64,000 bases of DNA from NCBI GenBank assembly GCA_964605665.1, contig CAZSDP010000002.1:231283-295282 (forward strand), read 5' to 3'. The translations under genes were made by a program, and so were the position numbers. The notes below the pieces were generated by a model, which did not search any database, was not told the origin of the DNA, and saw only the letters and a program-made list of their open reading frames with translations. The stretch is from CAZSDP01 sp964605665. Lineage in GTDB: Bacteria; Planctomycetota; UBA8108; UBA1146. Positions 34,925 to 44,191 of the stretch are shown here, one piece after another. The stretch's first letter is position 1. Every line of letters begins with the position of its first letter.

Positions 34925-36432
34925 CCTTGACCTCCGAGCAGGTTGTCGGCGGCTTGCTGAGCGAGGGCAACCGCGCCCGTCGATCTGATTCCGAACCAGA
35001 TACTCAAGCCGATCAGAACCCAGACGGGGAGGACCATCGTCAGCGGACCCTCGGTGGCTTTCTCCGTGAGCTCATTCGTCGGACGGAAGTAGACGATTTC
35101 AATCACTCGCCAGATGTAGATTGCGGCAAAGAGGGATCCGATCAGGACTGCAATCGCAAGTGGCCAGTTACCAGATTCGAACAATCCAACGAGCAGGTAC
35201 CACTTGCTCACGAATCCGGCAGTACCAGGGATTCCGATCATGCCCAGACCTCCGACGACGAGGGCGGCCATCGTCCACGGCATTTTCTTTCCGAGCCCTT
35301 CGAAGCGTCGCAGGTCGCTATTTCCGAGCTGCCAAGCGACGATTCCCACGACGAGGAAGAGACCTCCCTTCATCAACGCATGGTTGATGATGTGAAGGAT
35401 CGATCCTGTGACGGAGTTCTTGTCCAGAACTGCGAGCCCCAGCACGATGTAGCCGATTTGCGCCACACTCGAGAAGGCGAGCAAGCGAGCGAGTGAGCCT
35501 TGTCGAATCGCGACCAAAGACCCGAAGAGAATCGCCATGCACGCACAACCGATCAAGACCGCAGAATTGGGGCCTGCGAGAAAGCCAAAATCGGTTCCGA
35601 AAATGGTGAAGGTGAATCGGAAGGCCATGTAAATGCCGACCTTCGTCGCGGTGGCAGCGAGAAGAGCTGAGACTGCTGCCGGCGCATACGTGTAGGCATT
35701 GGGCATCCAAACATGGAGTGGAAAGAGAGCCATCTTCAGCGCGAGGCCCACCATGATGAAGGAGAACGCGGTCAAGACGGTGCGATTGAGACCACCGTCC
35801 ACAGCCTTGAGCTCTCCAAGCCTGATGTGGAGATCGGCCATATTCAGAGTTCCCGTAACCATGTAGAGATAGCCGATTCCGATCAAAAGAAAACTGGCAC
35901 CGATGCTGCCGAAGATCAGGTAGTTGATCGCTGCAGGTAATGCTCTGCGATCGTTTTCTTTTCCCATGGCGACCAGGGCGTAGATGGTGAGTGAGGAGAT
36001 CTCCAGGAGAACGTAGACATTGAATGCGTCTCCCGTTGCCGTGATTCCTAAGAGCCCGGTGATCGCGAGTAACCAGAGTGTGTAAAAGAAGTTCAAGCGA
36101 TCGGGAGGGATGTCTTTTTCCACACTTCGACGAGCGAAAAATGTAACGACGGTTCCGATGCCAGAAACCAAGGTGATTACGATCGCACTGAGAAGGTCGA
36201 TTCTCAGTTCAATTCCCCAGGGCGCTGGCCAGTCTCCCATCGCGTAAGCGAGCTCTTGCCCCGGGAGCGCGGTCACCTGCAGGAGCAGTTGTACGGCGCA
36301 GTAGAATGTCGCCAAGGTGACGGAGCAGGCCCAAACCCATGGAGCCCTCCCTCGTCCTGAAAAGACGGAGAGTATCCCACCAAATAGGGGCAATAGGACA
36401 ATGAGGGCTGGTAAGTGTTCGCGGAGGATCAC
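34921..36432 (-). CDS. mrpD: Mrp-type antiporter subunit D
   Basis: This 503-residue MrpD/NuoN-family subunit is the closest of the three to classical MrpD, judging from its place directly after the MrpC gene. Motifs are NVYVLLEISSLTIYALVAMGK (Glu in segment 5), LKMALFPLHVWMPNAYTYAPAAVSALLAA (Lys and Trp-Met-Pro), and LAFSSVAQIGYIVLG. It probably carries protons in exchange for Na+ or another cation. ATGA overlaps join it to both neighbours. Confidence 0.92.
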   Translation of the reverse strand: MILREHLPALIVLLPLFGGILSVFSGRGRAPWVWACSVTLATFYCAVQLLLQVTALPGQELAYAMGDWPAPWGIELRIDLLSAIVITLVSGIGTVVTFFARRSVEKDIPPDRLNFFYTLWLLAITGLLGITATGDAFNVYVLLEISSLTIYALVAMGKENDRRALPAAINYLIFGSIGASFLLIGIGYLYMVTGTLNMADLHIRLGELKAVDGGLNRTVLTAFSFIMVGLALKMALFPLHVWMPNAYTYAPAAVSALLAATATKVGIYMAFRFTFTIFGTDFGFLAGPNSAVLIGCACMAILFGSLVAIRQGSLARLLAFSSVAQIGYIVLGLAVLDKNSVTGSILHIINHALMKGGLFLVVGIVAWQLGNSDLRRFEGLGKKMPWTMAALVVGGLGMIGIPGTAGFVSKWYLLVGLFESGNWPLAIAVLIGSLFAAIYIWRVIEIVYFRPTNELTEKATEGPLTMVLPVWVLIGLSIWFGIRSTGAVALAQQAADNLLGGQG

Positions 36433-36851
36433 AGTACAGGCTCCTCGAGCTGGGACGGATCTTGCGATCGACCTTCACGGTTCTCGTCTTCGCTGAGACC
36501 GTGATCAATTGCAAAAATCTCGTCCGCTTCAACAGTCCCATATCTTCGATGGATGTTCACGATGATGGCGAGGGCAACCGCCATCGTCGCCAGAGACACC
36601 ACGATCGCCGTCAAGATCAAGACGTGGGGGATTGGGTTGGTAAAAATTGATCCTTCGGTGGAGCTATTCTTGATCGGAGCGATGCCACCTTTTCTCACTC
36701 CCATCGAAATGTAGAGCAGGAAAATTCCGGTCTGGAAGATGCCCAATCCGATCACCTTCTTGACTAGATTTTGCCGTGCGATCACCGCGTAGAATCCGAT
36801 CATCATGATGATGACGTAGATCCAGTAGTTTGCGCTTCCCAGCATTTCCAT
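36429..36851 (-). CDS. mrpC: Mrp antiporter subunit C (NuoK-like)
   Basis: This 140-residue protein has three membrane helices (about 10-25, 33-50 and 75-97). IGLGIFQTGIFLLYISMG and PHVLILTAIVVSLATMAVALAII are typical of MrpC/NuoK. The C-terminal 40 residues are acidic. Its start shares one base with the stop of the MrpB gene. Confidence 0.92.
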   Translation of the reverse strand: MEMLGSANYWIYVIIMMIGFYAVIARQNLVKKVIGLGIFQTGIFLLYISMGVRKGGIAPIKNSSTEGSIFTNPIPHVLILTAIVVSLATMAVALAIIVNIHRRYGTVEADEIFAIDHGLSEDENREGRSQDPSQLEEPVL

Positions 36852-37291
36852 CAGCGACTCTCTTTCGTCTTCGAAAGAGGAACTGCCGTCGAAAACTTGT
36901 CGAAGAGCGTGATCATCACCGTCGCGACAGTTAGGCCCACGCCCATTTCGACGAGCGTCATGCCGAGGGCTTCAGCCCCATGTGGTTCCTCTCCGAGCAC
37001 TCGGTAGTCGAGGAATGCGTTTCCGGAGATCATCCCGTATAGGCCTACTCCTGCGTACAGCAGCACACCAAACGCCATCAGGCGATCGATCCAAACCCGT
37101 GGCAAGGCTCGTTGTGTCGCTTCGATTCCGTACACCAGAGAATGAAGAATCACCGCAGCTGCGAGGATGACTCCACCCTGAAATCCGCCTCCGGGACCGA
37201 TCTCACCATGAGTGATCACATAGAATCCGAAGAGGAAAATGTAAGGGATGAGCATTTGCGCGATGACGCGGGGGACGACTTGATTTCTCAT
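36851..37291 (-). CDS. mrpB: Mrp antiporter subunit B
   Basis: This 146-residue membrane protein contains the MrpB signature GEIGPGGGFQGGVILAAA near residues 30-47 and four predicted helices. The ATG at 37291 overlaps the upstream stop (ATGA). A longer frame upstream lies inside the neighbouring gene and is not used. Confidence 0.92.
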   Translation of the reverse strand: MRNQVVPRVIAQMLIPYIFLFGFYVITHGEIGPGGGFQGGVILAAAVILHSLVYGIEATQRALPRVWIDRLMAFGVLLYAGVGLYGMISGNAFLDYRVLGEEPHGAEALGMTLVEMGVGLTVATVMITLFDKFSTAVPLSKTKESR

Positions 37292-37971
37292 GCTGCATCC
37301 TCCCCGCTCGCGTTCGCTTTCTTTCGCGGGTCTCTCAACAGCAAAATCATGCACACGCCCGCAGTGAAAATGACCGCGGTCTCGAACATGGTGTCATAGC
37401 TTCGATAGTCGGCGAGGACTGCGGTGACCAGATTGGGAACGTGGTGACCGAAGTCCCCATGGTGGTCGCCATGGGGATCTCCATGATGATCTTCGTGTTC
37501 GCTCTGGTGATCTTCTGCAGAGTGCTCTTCGTCGTGATCGTGTGAATGTGCGTGGGCGAGCGGGTTGCGGTGTCCCACCGCCTGTTCGATGTATTCAGGG
37601 GCCGTTCTTTGGTGAACCGGTGCGTTGGGGTCACCGAATTCTGGCATGTCGAGCGTGCCGTAGAGTAAGGCAGCGCCCGTTGCGAAGACGATGATCAGTG
37701 CCGGGTAGTGGAGGCCGCGGCTCTTTTTCTCTTCCCTGCCCACCACGGAGATTGTGCCGAGGAGGAGGATTGTCGAGACTCCCGCTCCAACCGCCGCCTC
37801 GGTGAACGCAACGTCCATCGCGAACATGTTTGCCCAAACGAGCGCCATCAAGAGACTGTAAATCCCGAGCAACATCGTCGATGCGAGGAGACTACGCGCC
37901 CGGATCGTTGCGATTCCGGAGCAGATCACTAGAAAGAGGAGCACGAGGTCGACGAAGAAAACTTCACCCAT
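37288..37971 (-). CDS. MrpA C-terminal-type subunit (MbhD/MbhE-like) with His-rich loop
   Basis: This 227-residue protein matches only the C-terminal part of MrpA. A DUF4040/MbhD-like part covers residues 1-95 (ATIRARSLLASTMLLGIYSLLMALVW and AAVGAGVSTILLLGT). It is followed by an MbhE-like helix and the YDTMFETAVIFTAGVCMILLLRD end. Between about 125 and 170 lies a loop with around twenty His plus Asp and Glu (HAHSHDHDEEH, HHGDPHGDHHGD), a possible metal-binding site. ATG 37971 has AAGGAG upstream and overlaps the MrpG gene by eight bases. The NuoL-like N-terminal half of MrpA is absent from the operon. Confidence 0.88.
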   Translation of the reverse strand: MGEVFFVDLVLLFLVICSGIATIRARSLLASTMLLGIYSLLMALVWANMFAMDVAFTEAAVGAGVSTILLLGTISVVGREEKKSRGLHYPALIIVFATGAALLYGTLDMPEFGDPNAPVHQRTAPEYIEQAVGHRNPLAHAHSHDHDEEHSAEDHQSEHEDHHGDPHGDHHGDFGHHVPNLVTAVLADYRSYDTMFETAVIFTAGVCMILLLRDPRKKANASGEDAA

Positions 37972-38284
37972 GAGCCTTCTCCTTCTCCTCTTTTCGCCAA
38001 GGGGTGAGGCCATCGAGGCGCGCCGCTTGGCTGATTGCATGAGTGGAGGTCGGAGTGGTGACGAAGAGCAGGAGTGAGATGAAGAGCAGCTTCGCGGCGT
38101 CGACCCAGTTTCCAGACAGTTGAGGAATCAGCCCCAACATGATCAGAAGCTGAGCGAGGGTATCGCTCGCTCCCGCCGGATGAAGTCGTGAATAGAAGTC
38201 AGGGAAGCGCAGCACTCCCAATGCTCCGCTAAGCGAAACAAAACCACCGAGGGAGAGCAGGATCCATGAGATGACGTCACCCAT
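37964..38284 (-). CDS. mrpG: Mrp antiporter subunit G
   Basis: This 106-residue, three-helix protein has the MrpG sequences LGVLRFPDFYSRLHPAGASDTLAQ and LLFISLLLFVTTPTSTHAI. It overlaps the preceding gene by one base and the next by eight. It is part of the membrane antiporter complex. Confidence 0.93.
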   Translation of the reverse strand: MGDVISWILLSLGGFVSLSGALGVLRFPDFYSRLHPAGASDTLAQLLIMLGLIPQLSGNWVDAAKLLFISLLLFVTTPTSTHAISQAARLDGLTPWRKEEKEKAHG

Positions 38285-38547
38285 CAGCTCAACCTCCTCA
38301 TCTCGACGTACTTCAAGATTGCGATCGTCCCAATGAAATTGATCAAGGCGTAGAGCATGGCGATGTCAAGAAAGCCGCCTCGGCCTTCCATGAATCCCAA
38401 GAGGCAGAGCACGATGACCGCCTTGGTACCGATCATGTTGACCCCGAGGATTCGGTCAAAAAGGGTCGGTCCTCGGAGAGCGCGGAGGAGCACCATTCCC
38501 GCGGCGACAAGAATGAGAAGGCAGGCAAACTCGGTGGGACCGATCAC
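38284..38547 (-). CDS. mrpF: Mrp antiporter subunit F
   Basis: This 87-residue, three-helix protein has the MrpF core LLRALRGPTLFDRILGVNMIGT and a C-terminal YALINFIGTIAILKY. It is coupled by ATGA to the MrpE gene. Confidence 0.92.
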   Translation of the reverse strand: MIGPTEFACLLILVAAGMVLLRALRGPTLFDRILGVNMIGTKAVIVLCLLGFMEGRGGFLDIAMLYALINFIGTIAILKYVEMRRLS

Positions 38548-39020
38548 ACTGAAACCTCTTCCATCTTCAGGACTCTCTGCTCCATGTCTCCCTTTCGAAG
38601 AGAAGTTTCTGCTTCTTCGGTGAGGGCGTGGACCAGCAGGTGATCCTCATTCACTTCCACGGTGACCGTACCGGGGGTCAAGGTGATGGAATTTGCGAGG
38701 AGTGTTTTCGCCACTGGATGTCTGACCTGAATTGGCAACTCGAAGAGACGTGGGTCGATCGATTTGCTCGGTTTCCACACCCGCTTGATCACATCGAGAT
38801 TGGCGAGGATCACCTGTTTGATCAGCCAGGGGGTGTAGAAAAGAAAGGGGAGGAGTCCTCGGGTCGGTTGGCCTTCGTCTCCGATGATCTCGAGTCTGGA
38901 GGAGATCCAAGTGGTGAACGCGCAACAGAGAGCTCCTGCGACGAGGAGGAAGCTAGAGCTTTGCTGCGACAAAAGCAGATAGAACCCGCACAGCACCAAA
39001 AAGAGCAGGACCCCGCGCAC
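38544..39020 (-). CDS. mrpE: Mrp antiporter subunit E
   Basis: This 158-residue MrpE has two N-terminal membrane segments followed by a cytosolic domain with LANSITLTPGTVTVEV. The GTG start has a strong GGAGGG site, and this is the first gene of a ten-gene operon. The promoter should lie in the 289 bases before it; no clear hexamers were identified. Confidence 0.92.
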   Translation of the reverse strand: MRGVLLFLVLCGFYLLLSQQSSSFLLVAGALCCAFTTWISSRLEIIGDEGQPTRGLLPFLFYTPWLIKQVILANLDVIKRVWKPSKSIDPRLFELPIQVRHPVAKTLLANSITLTPGTVTVEVNEDHLLVHALTEEAETSLRKGDMEQRVLKMEEVSV

Positions 39021-39309
39021 GATTCCCTCCTGTCGGTTGGCGTCCCCTTACGTCTGGGAACTTGGCCAGGCGGGAGTATCGTCCAGGCTCCTTCGAGAGT
39101 CGAGGAATCCCGAAGCTCCTCTTCACTCTTTTCACAGATCAGGGGGGGCAGCAGTGGGGATGGAGTGGCGGCAAGGTGGAAGTTGAGCATTCCCGGCGGG
39201 CTTGGAAAGGGCCCGCGCCCCGGTCGCGTCCACCGACCGAGGCGCGGAGCAGGGTGCGCCTTCCTGGGGCCTCACTTCCCCCGATGCAGGGGTTGTCCCG
39301 AAGCGCTCT

Positions 39310-39771
39310 TCACTTCACTTCGTCTTCGAGGCTTTGCCCACCGACGACGATGCGGCGAGGGAGCTCAGGTGCTTTTTTTGGCAGGGTGGCTCGCAGGACG
39401 CCATCGCGGAGAGTCGCGGTCACCGCGTCCTCATCGATGTCTGAGTCGATCTGGATCGATCGGCGAAATTCGCCGCTCGGGTGTTCCTCGCGTAGAGGCG
39501 CATCGCCTTCCGATCTCCACGAGGGCCAACTGCCCGAGATCGTCAGAACACCATCGAGGAATTCGACCTCGACCTCGGAATGGGTGAGCCCGGGAAGATC
39601 GAGAACCAGTTCGTAAGACGATTCGGTTTCCCAGGCGCTCAAGCGAGGGGAATTCTCCGCGATCGCGGGGCACGGCACCGAGGAGGTTCGAACGACGTCG
39701 TGCAGGAGGCGGGAGAGTCCGCCCTGGCTGGAGCTCCAAGGGAAGGGGATCGGTCGGGTCATCTGTCGCAT
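39310..39771 (-). CDS. Small heat-shock protein (Hsp20 family)
   Basis: This 153-residue alpha-crystallin-type chaperone has ELVLDLPGLTHSEVEVEF near residue 55 and the C-terminal crystallin motif DGVLRATLPKKAP (the GVLxxxxPK form). AAAGGAG precedes the ATG. The role is holding unfolded proteins in the cytosol. No CIRCE repeat was found upstream. It lies on the same strand as the Mrp operon, with 289 bases between, so it is probably separately transcribed. Confidence 0.92.
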   Translation of the reverse strand: MRQMTRPIPFPWSSSQGGLSRLLHDVVRTSSVPCPAIAENSPRLSAWETESSYELVLDLPGLTHSEVEVEFLDGVLTISGSWPSWRSEGDAPLREEHPSGEFRRSIQIDSDIDEDAVTATLRDGVLRATLPKKAPELPRRIVVGGQSLEDEVK

Positions 39772-40076
39772 GGAGGTCTCCTTTCACAAAAAGACACCCT
39801 GATCTAGGCATCTCCTAGGCCAGTGCTGGGATCTGGGCGTAAGTTGTTATTTTTGTGCCTTTTATGGGGTTTTTCTCGGGGTGGGTAAGGGAGAGCGGGC
39901 TGCCGATATGGCGCCATCGAAGAGCGGGGTTGCGTGCGCTCGCGACTGGCCGGTGTCGGGCTGCCATTGTGGCGCATTGCCGTGTGAGTGCGATAGGGGT
40001 TCTCTTCGGGAATCGCTGGTGGGGCAGGGGTTCCCTCGCTACCGTCGCGCCCCTTCCGACCACCGAAAGGGTCTCT
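39772..40076. other. Divergent intergenic region, GC-rich
   Basis: There is no supported gene. An open frame on the plus strand extends upstream from the EamA gene across this stretch but looks unlike a membrane transporter, and it is left out. The region near 39845-39880 is T-rich on the plus strand; no clear promoter pair. Confidence 0.35.
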
Positions 40077-41012
40077 GTGAACGAATCGATATCGCGCTGG
40101 ACTGAGGTTGCGGGGCTCCTCGCTGCAGTTTGCTGGGCGCTGGGAGGTCTTCTCTTCAGCCGGATCCCGGTGAGCGCCGGAGCGCTGAACTTGGGAAAGA
40201 ATCTTTGCGGAGGAGTGTTGCTCGCGTTGGTCGTGTTCCTCCGCCCCGGGGGCTTGGAGAGCCTGGCCAGCTATACAACTGCAGCGTTGTGGTGGCTCGT
40301 GGGAAGTTCCCTGATCGGGATCTTGATCGGGGACGGGAGCTACCTTCGTAGTCTTCAGCTTCTCGGACCTCGACGTGCACTGATTCTCAGCATGCTGGTC
40401 CCAGTCTTTGCCGCAGGCTTCGGTTGGTTTGTTCTGGCGGAGAGTCTCGCCGGGCAGCAATTGATCGGGATTGCAGTGACTTTGGCGGGGGTCGCAATCG
40501 TCATTCGAGAGCGTAATCCGGGAGTGGGGACAGAGAAGAATGTTCCCACTGCTCGAGCGCGCTATTTCGGAACGCTTCATGGACTGAATGCAGCGCTCTG
40601 CCAGGCGGTTGGATCGGCATTGACGAAGAAGGGGATGGAGGGGCATGACCCTCTCGATCCAGAAGCATCCCTGATTCGTTTGGCTGCCGCAGTGGTGGGG
40701 GGAATCGTGTTCGCATTCCTCGGTCGGCGACTTCGTCGATGGTGGCGGGAGCTGAGCGCCTCAGGAATTCCTACCCGGGTCTTCCTTGCGAGTACCTTGG
40801 GGACCTTTTGCGGAATATGGCTCAGTCTCATCGCGATCGGTTCACTTCCCATCGCCGTCGCGAACACCCAGACCTCGACCACCCCCATCTTCATGACGAT
40901 CTTTGTCGCCGTCATCCTCAAGGAGAAAGTCTCGACCATCGCTTGGGGGGGAACTCTGCTCGGACTGATCGGCGTCATCCTATTGATACAGGGGGGAGCA
41001 AGTGTCGGCTGA
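40077..41012 (+). CDS. EamA/DMT-family transporter
   Basis: This 311-residue protein with about ten membrane helices is arranged as two EamA repeats: the first from GLLAAVCWALGGLLFSR, the second from LHGLNAALCQAVGSALTKKG. The GTG at 40077 follows GAAAGGG and begins directly before the first helix. DMT-family proteins export or import small metabolites. The substrate cannot be inferred. Convergent with the glycosyltransferase operon, ending 10 bases from its last stop codon. Confidence 0.88.
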   Translation: MNESISRWTEVAGLLAAVCWALGGLLFSRIPVSAGALNLGKNLCGGVLLALVVFLRPGGLESLASYTTAALWWLVGSSLIGILIGDGSYLRSLQLLGPRRALILSMLVPVFAAGFGWFVLAESLAGQQLIGIAVTLAGVAIVIRERNPGVGTEKNVPTARARYFGTLHGLNAALCQAVGSALTKKGMEGHDPLDPEASLIRLAAAVVGGIVFAFLGRRLRRWWRELSASGIPTRVFLASTLGTFCGIWLSLIAIGSLPIAVANTQTSTTPIFMTIFVAVILKEKVSTIAWGGTLLGLIGVILLIQGGASVG

Positions 41013-41022
41013 GGAAACCGCT

Positions 41023-42846
41023 TCAGTCTTTGGGAGAATCTCCTGGCGAGTGGCTTGGGAGTGACCGATCGTTGGGCGAAGCTTTATTGCTGAGTGCCTC
41101 GGCCACCGAATCTCCGATCAATAGCACTTGTGCTCGCCCTTCCCGATGTTTGGCCAAGATCACAAAATTGGAATCGCTCAATAGCGAAGGAATCTGTCTC
41201 TCGAGATATCGCCGCTTCCCGATCACCGCTTGTGCTCCTGGACGATTCAGGAATCGCGGCACTTCCTTTGGCTGGTTGATTGGTACAAAGTGGTTTGAAC
41301 CACTGTGGAGCAGATACGTCCCGTTGAGTCGCATCGAGTAGAGGCCGACTTCGATCCCCAATTCCCGTATCTCACGGATCTCTTGTCCGAATTCGTTGGG
41401 ACGAATTGCCTTGTCTCTTAGCGAGGCGATTCCCCAGCAGTGGATTTGGTTTGCCCCGATTCCCAGGATCAGCAGAGCGAGATAGAGGCGTATCGGAGTT
41501 GCGGAGCGCAGAAGCGACGCTGTCGTGACGAAGAAGAACGCGGCAATGCTCCCGAGAAGAAGTGCATCCTTTGGTGAAATCGCTGCATCTGGAGAAACAG
41601 TACTTTGCAGGAGTATTGGGCCAATGACGGCAATGACAAGGAGAGCCGCGAGGATCAGCATGAAGACTCTCAGGACTTTCGCCGTGTCGAATTCAAGTCC
41701 CGGTTGAAGAGTACCCCGACGCAGAAGCTGATCGAATGTGATTCCGATCCAGAGACAGAATCCGGGAGTTGCGGGAAGGAGGTACTGCGTTCTCTTGCTG
41801 GCGATCAGGCTGAGGATCAGGGGAATTGAAACCGCCCAGATGAAAGGGAATCTCAAAGGGGGATCGAGCCGTGGATCGGCTGCTGGAGTGAGGCCAGTTG
41901 AACGGGTCAGTCTCCACGCGATGGGGGCGACGAAGATCCATGGGACCCATGAGGCAATGATCTTTGGAATGTAGTAGTAGAACGGACGGAGGTGGGGCGC
42001 CTGGTTCGAAACCGATCTGCCGATCAGGTGCTCTTCGAGCATGAACTCAGTGAACTTCTCTCCGTAAACCGCGGCCATCGGTAGGAACCACGCTCCCAAG
42101 ACGAGTAGCGCGACTGGCCCGATCCAGTAACCAGTGAGAGAGAGAAATGCACGTATTCGATGACGCGTAATCGAATCGATGGCCATCACCGCACCGGGCA
42201 AGAGTATCGCCACGGGCCCCTTGAAGTGGGTCCCAATTCCCATCAATAGGGCGGCGAGCCATCGCCACCATTGTGGAGATCGATCGGTCCTTGTCCAAAC
42301 GACATAGCAATAGAGTGCACCGATGATGCACGCCAGCATCGGCACATCGAATACAGCTCGATGTGCATATTCGTGAAAGAGCGCGAGAGTCCCTAAGCAC
42401 CCCGCGGAGAGCAGTGCCGCTCGGCGTCGAGCGAGGATGAGGCCGATGGCGTAGGTTCCCCACAAACAGAAGATCGCAAAGGGAAGAATCACAAGGCGTG
42501 ATTGGACCGCGCTGACTTCTCCGGTCAATCGTTGAGGAATTTGTAGTAGATCGAAGAAGAGAGCAGGCTTTTGCCAGTACTCTTCATCGTTGAGGAGAGG
42601 AGCAAGCCATCGATCCGCTTCACGCATCTCTCGGGCGACTTGCGTGTAGCGAGCCTCATCGGTGGTACTCAGTTCCGTGGCGAAGATTCCCGGGAGTAAG
42701 AGCACCGTGATGGTCAGGGCGATCGCGGCGAGATCTCTGAGCGTTCTTTTCTCGATCCCGAATTTGATGGATGGCGATTGTCCAGATGGACGATCTCCAC
42801 TCTGTTCAGCAGCCCTCGAAGCGCGATCACCCGACGAGCTACTCAA
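41023..42846 (-). CDS. ArnT/PMT-like membrane glycosyltransferase
   Basis: This integral-membrane glycosyltransferase of the ArnT (GT83/PMT) type has about 607 residues. The N-terminal signature TTDEARYTQVAREM with an acidic catalytic pair (DE) is followed by WLAPLLNDEEYWQKPALFFDLL, about twelve helices, and SKRTQYLLPATPGFCLWIG. These enzymes take a sugar from a polyprenyl-phosphate carrier. The start is uncertain: the TTG at 42846 (AAGGG upstream, eight-base overlap with the LAB_N gene) is used. A GTG at 42906 would overlap the previous gene by 68 bases. It probably receives its donor from the glycosyltransferase 2 two genes upstream. Confidence 0.85.
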   Translation of the reverse strand: MSSSSGDRASRAAEQSGDRPSGQSPSIKFGIEKRTLRDLAAIALTITVLLLPGIFATELSTTDEARYTQVAREMREADRWLAPLLNDEEYWQKPALFFDLLQIPQRLTGEVSAVQSRLVILPFAIFCLWGTYAIGLILARRRAALLSAGCLGTLALFHEYAHRAVFDVPMLACIIGALYCYVVWTRTDRSPQWWRWLAALLMGIGTHFKGPVAILLPGAVMAIDSITRHRIRAFLSLTGYWIGPVALLVLGAWFLPMAAVYGEKFTEFMLEEHLIGRSVSNQAPHLRPFYYYIPKIIASWVPWIFVAPIAWRLTRSTGLTPAADPRLDPPLRFPFIWAVSIPLILSLIASKRTQYLLPATPGFCLWIGITFDQLLRRGTLQPGLEFDTAKVLRVFMLILAALLVIAVIGPILLQSTVSPDAAISPKDALLLGSIAAFFFVTTASLLRSATPIRLYLALLILGIGANQIHCWGIASLRDKAIRPNEFGQEIREIRELGIEVGLYSMRLNGTYLLHSGSNHFVPINQPKEVPRFLNRPGAQAVIGKRRYLERQIPSLLSDSNFVILAKHREGRAQVLLIGDSVAEALSNKASPNDRSLPSHSPGDSPKD

Positions 42847-43198
42847 AGGCGTTACCCTTCGCAGGCTGAGTGGCAGAGTCTGTGGTTTGTGATGCTCCCT
42901 GGCCACGATCGAGTTGGATGCCTCTCCTCTCTCGATAGATCAGCCATAAGTTCCGAGCGTAGATCGCGAATCCAAAACTCTGACCCAGAATGAACACGGG
43001 ATCTTGTCGTTGAACAGCATAGATCAATAAGCCGGACGCCCCTGCGATGCTCAACCACCAAAATGAGACCGGAATCACCGACCGGCCAGCGCGTTCGCTC
43101 GCTAGCCACTGAATGAAGAACCGCATGAAGAAGAGAGCTTGAGCTCCGAGGCCAAAGATGACCCACGGATTTTGAAGCTCAGACCAGAACTGGTCCAT
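42839..43198 (-). CDS. LAB_N-domain membrane protein
   Basis: This 119-residue protein has the 'lipid A biosynthesis N-terminal' domain: FGLGAQALFFMRFFIQWLASERAGRSV (written here as a family landmark; about residues 15-41), then VSFWWLSIAGASGLLIYA. Three membrane helices are followed by a hydrophilic tail. Such proteins often sit between a glycosyltransferase 2 and an ArnT-like enzyme, as here, and may help flip or present the lipid-linked sugar. Its start shares bases with the upstream stop (TGATG). Confidence 0.88.
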   Translation of the reverse strand: MDQFWSELQNPWVIFGLGAQALFFMRFFIQWLASERAGRSVIPVSFWWLSIAGASGLLIYAVQRQDPVFILGQSFGFAIYARNLWLIYRERRGIQLDRGQGASQTTDSATQPAKGNAFE

Positions 43199-44145
43199 CA
43201 GCGGATCTCCAGCAGCCGTTGCGGTGGTTGCTTGTCGGTGTTGTGGTTGGGGAAGTTCCTTCGCAGTTCGGTCGCGTCGATCACCGTTGAGCGCTCTTCA
43301 AAGACTTGGATGGTGTGCGATTTCCGAATCATGCGACGGACCATGAAGAGATCCCAAAAGGTGGTCCAGCCGCGGCCAAATGTCCGATACTTGCTTTGGC
43401 CATGTTGGCGAGCTCGATGAGAGACTTCAACCTCGACACCTCTTCCTCCCCGCATTTCGACCAGGTAGGGAAGGAACCGATGCATGCCTTCGAACCATGG
43501 GAGTCGCTCGACCGAATGGCGGCGAAATGCTTTGAGAGAGCAGCCGACGTCGCGATAAGAGCTCCCCAAAATTGAGTTGCGGACCAAGTTCGCAATTCGT
43601 TGGGCAAACTTGCGAGACCAGCCATCGGCACGTTCAGCACGGACCCCGAAGGCGGCATCGAATCCAGCGAGCGCATCGAGAAGCATTGGAATGTCGGCGG
43701 GGTTGTTCTGTCCGTCCCCATCTAATGTGACGAGAATCTCACCTCGAGCTCGCTGGAATCCCACCTCAAATGCCGCACTTTGACCAGTATTGGCAGTGAT
43801 GGTGAGCACTCGTAAACGGGGCATCGTTTCGAGTGTGCGACGAAGGATCTTCGGGGTCGCGTCGGTCGAGCCATCGTCGACGACGATCATCTCTGCTCCT
43901 CCATCGATGTCTTCGATCGCCGCTTGAACCTCGTGGAGCAGAGGGAGGATGCATGCCTCTTCATTCCAGACGGGAATGATCACGGAGAGTCTTGGTGCAG
44001 AGGAATGGGCCAGTGTTTCCTGGCTCTTTAAGTCAGCTCCGGACTGGACCACAGCCTCCACCTCCCCCCCGAGATCCCCAAGAGGCAAATCCTCGTTCGG
44101 GGTACGGTAGAGACCGCTGTTTGGTCTCGCAATCGATCTTGCCAT
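43198..44145 (-). CDS. Glycosyltransferase family 2 (polyprenyl-phosphate sugar transferase-like)
   Basis: This 315-residue GT2 enzyme is similar to dolichol/undecaprenyl-phosphate glycosyltransferases. It has LSVIIPVWNEEACILPLL near residue 53, VVDDGSTDATP, TLDGDGQNNPADIP (the DxD-type metal site), and RDVGCSLKAFRR. No C-terminal membrane helices are visible. The ATG at 44145 avoids overlapping the ABC permease gene; an ATG at 44235 is possible. It is likely to charge a lipid carrier for the ArnT-like enzyme in the same operon. Confidence 0.86.
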   Translation of the reverse strand: MARSIARPNSGLYRTPNEDLPLGDLGGEVEAVVQSGADLKSQETLAHSSAPRLSVIIPVWNEEACILPLLHEVQAAIEDIDGGAEMIVVDDGSTDATPKILRRTLETMPRLRVLTITANTGQSAAFEVGFQRARGEILVTLDGDGQNNPADIPMLLDALAGFDAAFGVRAERADGWSRKFAQRIANLVRNSILGSSYRDVGCSLKAFRRHSVERLPWFEGMHRFLPYLVEMRGGRGVEVEVSHRARQHGQSKYRTFGRGWTTFWDLFMVRRMIRKSHTIQVFEERSTVIDATELRRNFPNHNTDKQPPQRLLEIR

Positions 44146-44191
44146 CTTCTTGGAAAAGCGATCGTGGCCGCATCGAGAGAAGAGTCGGGCC

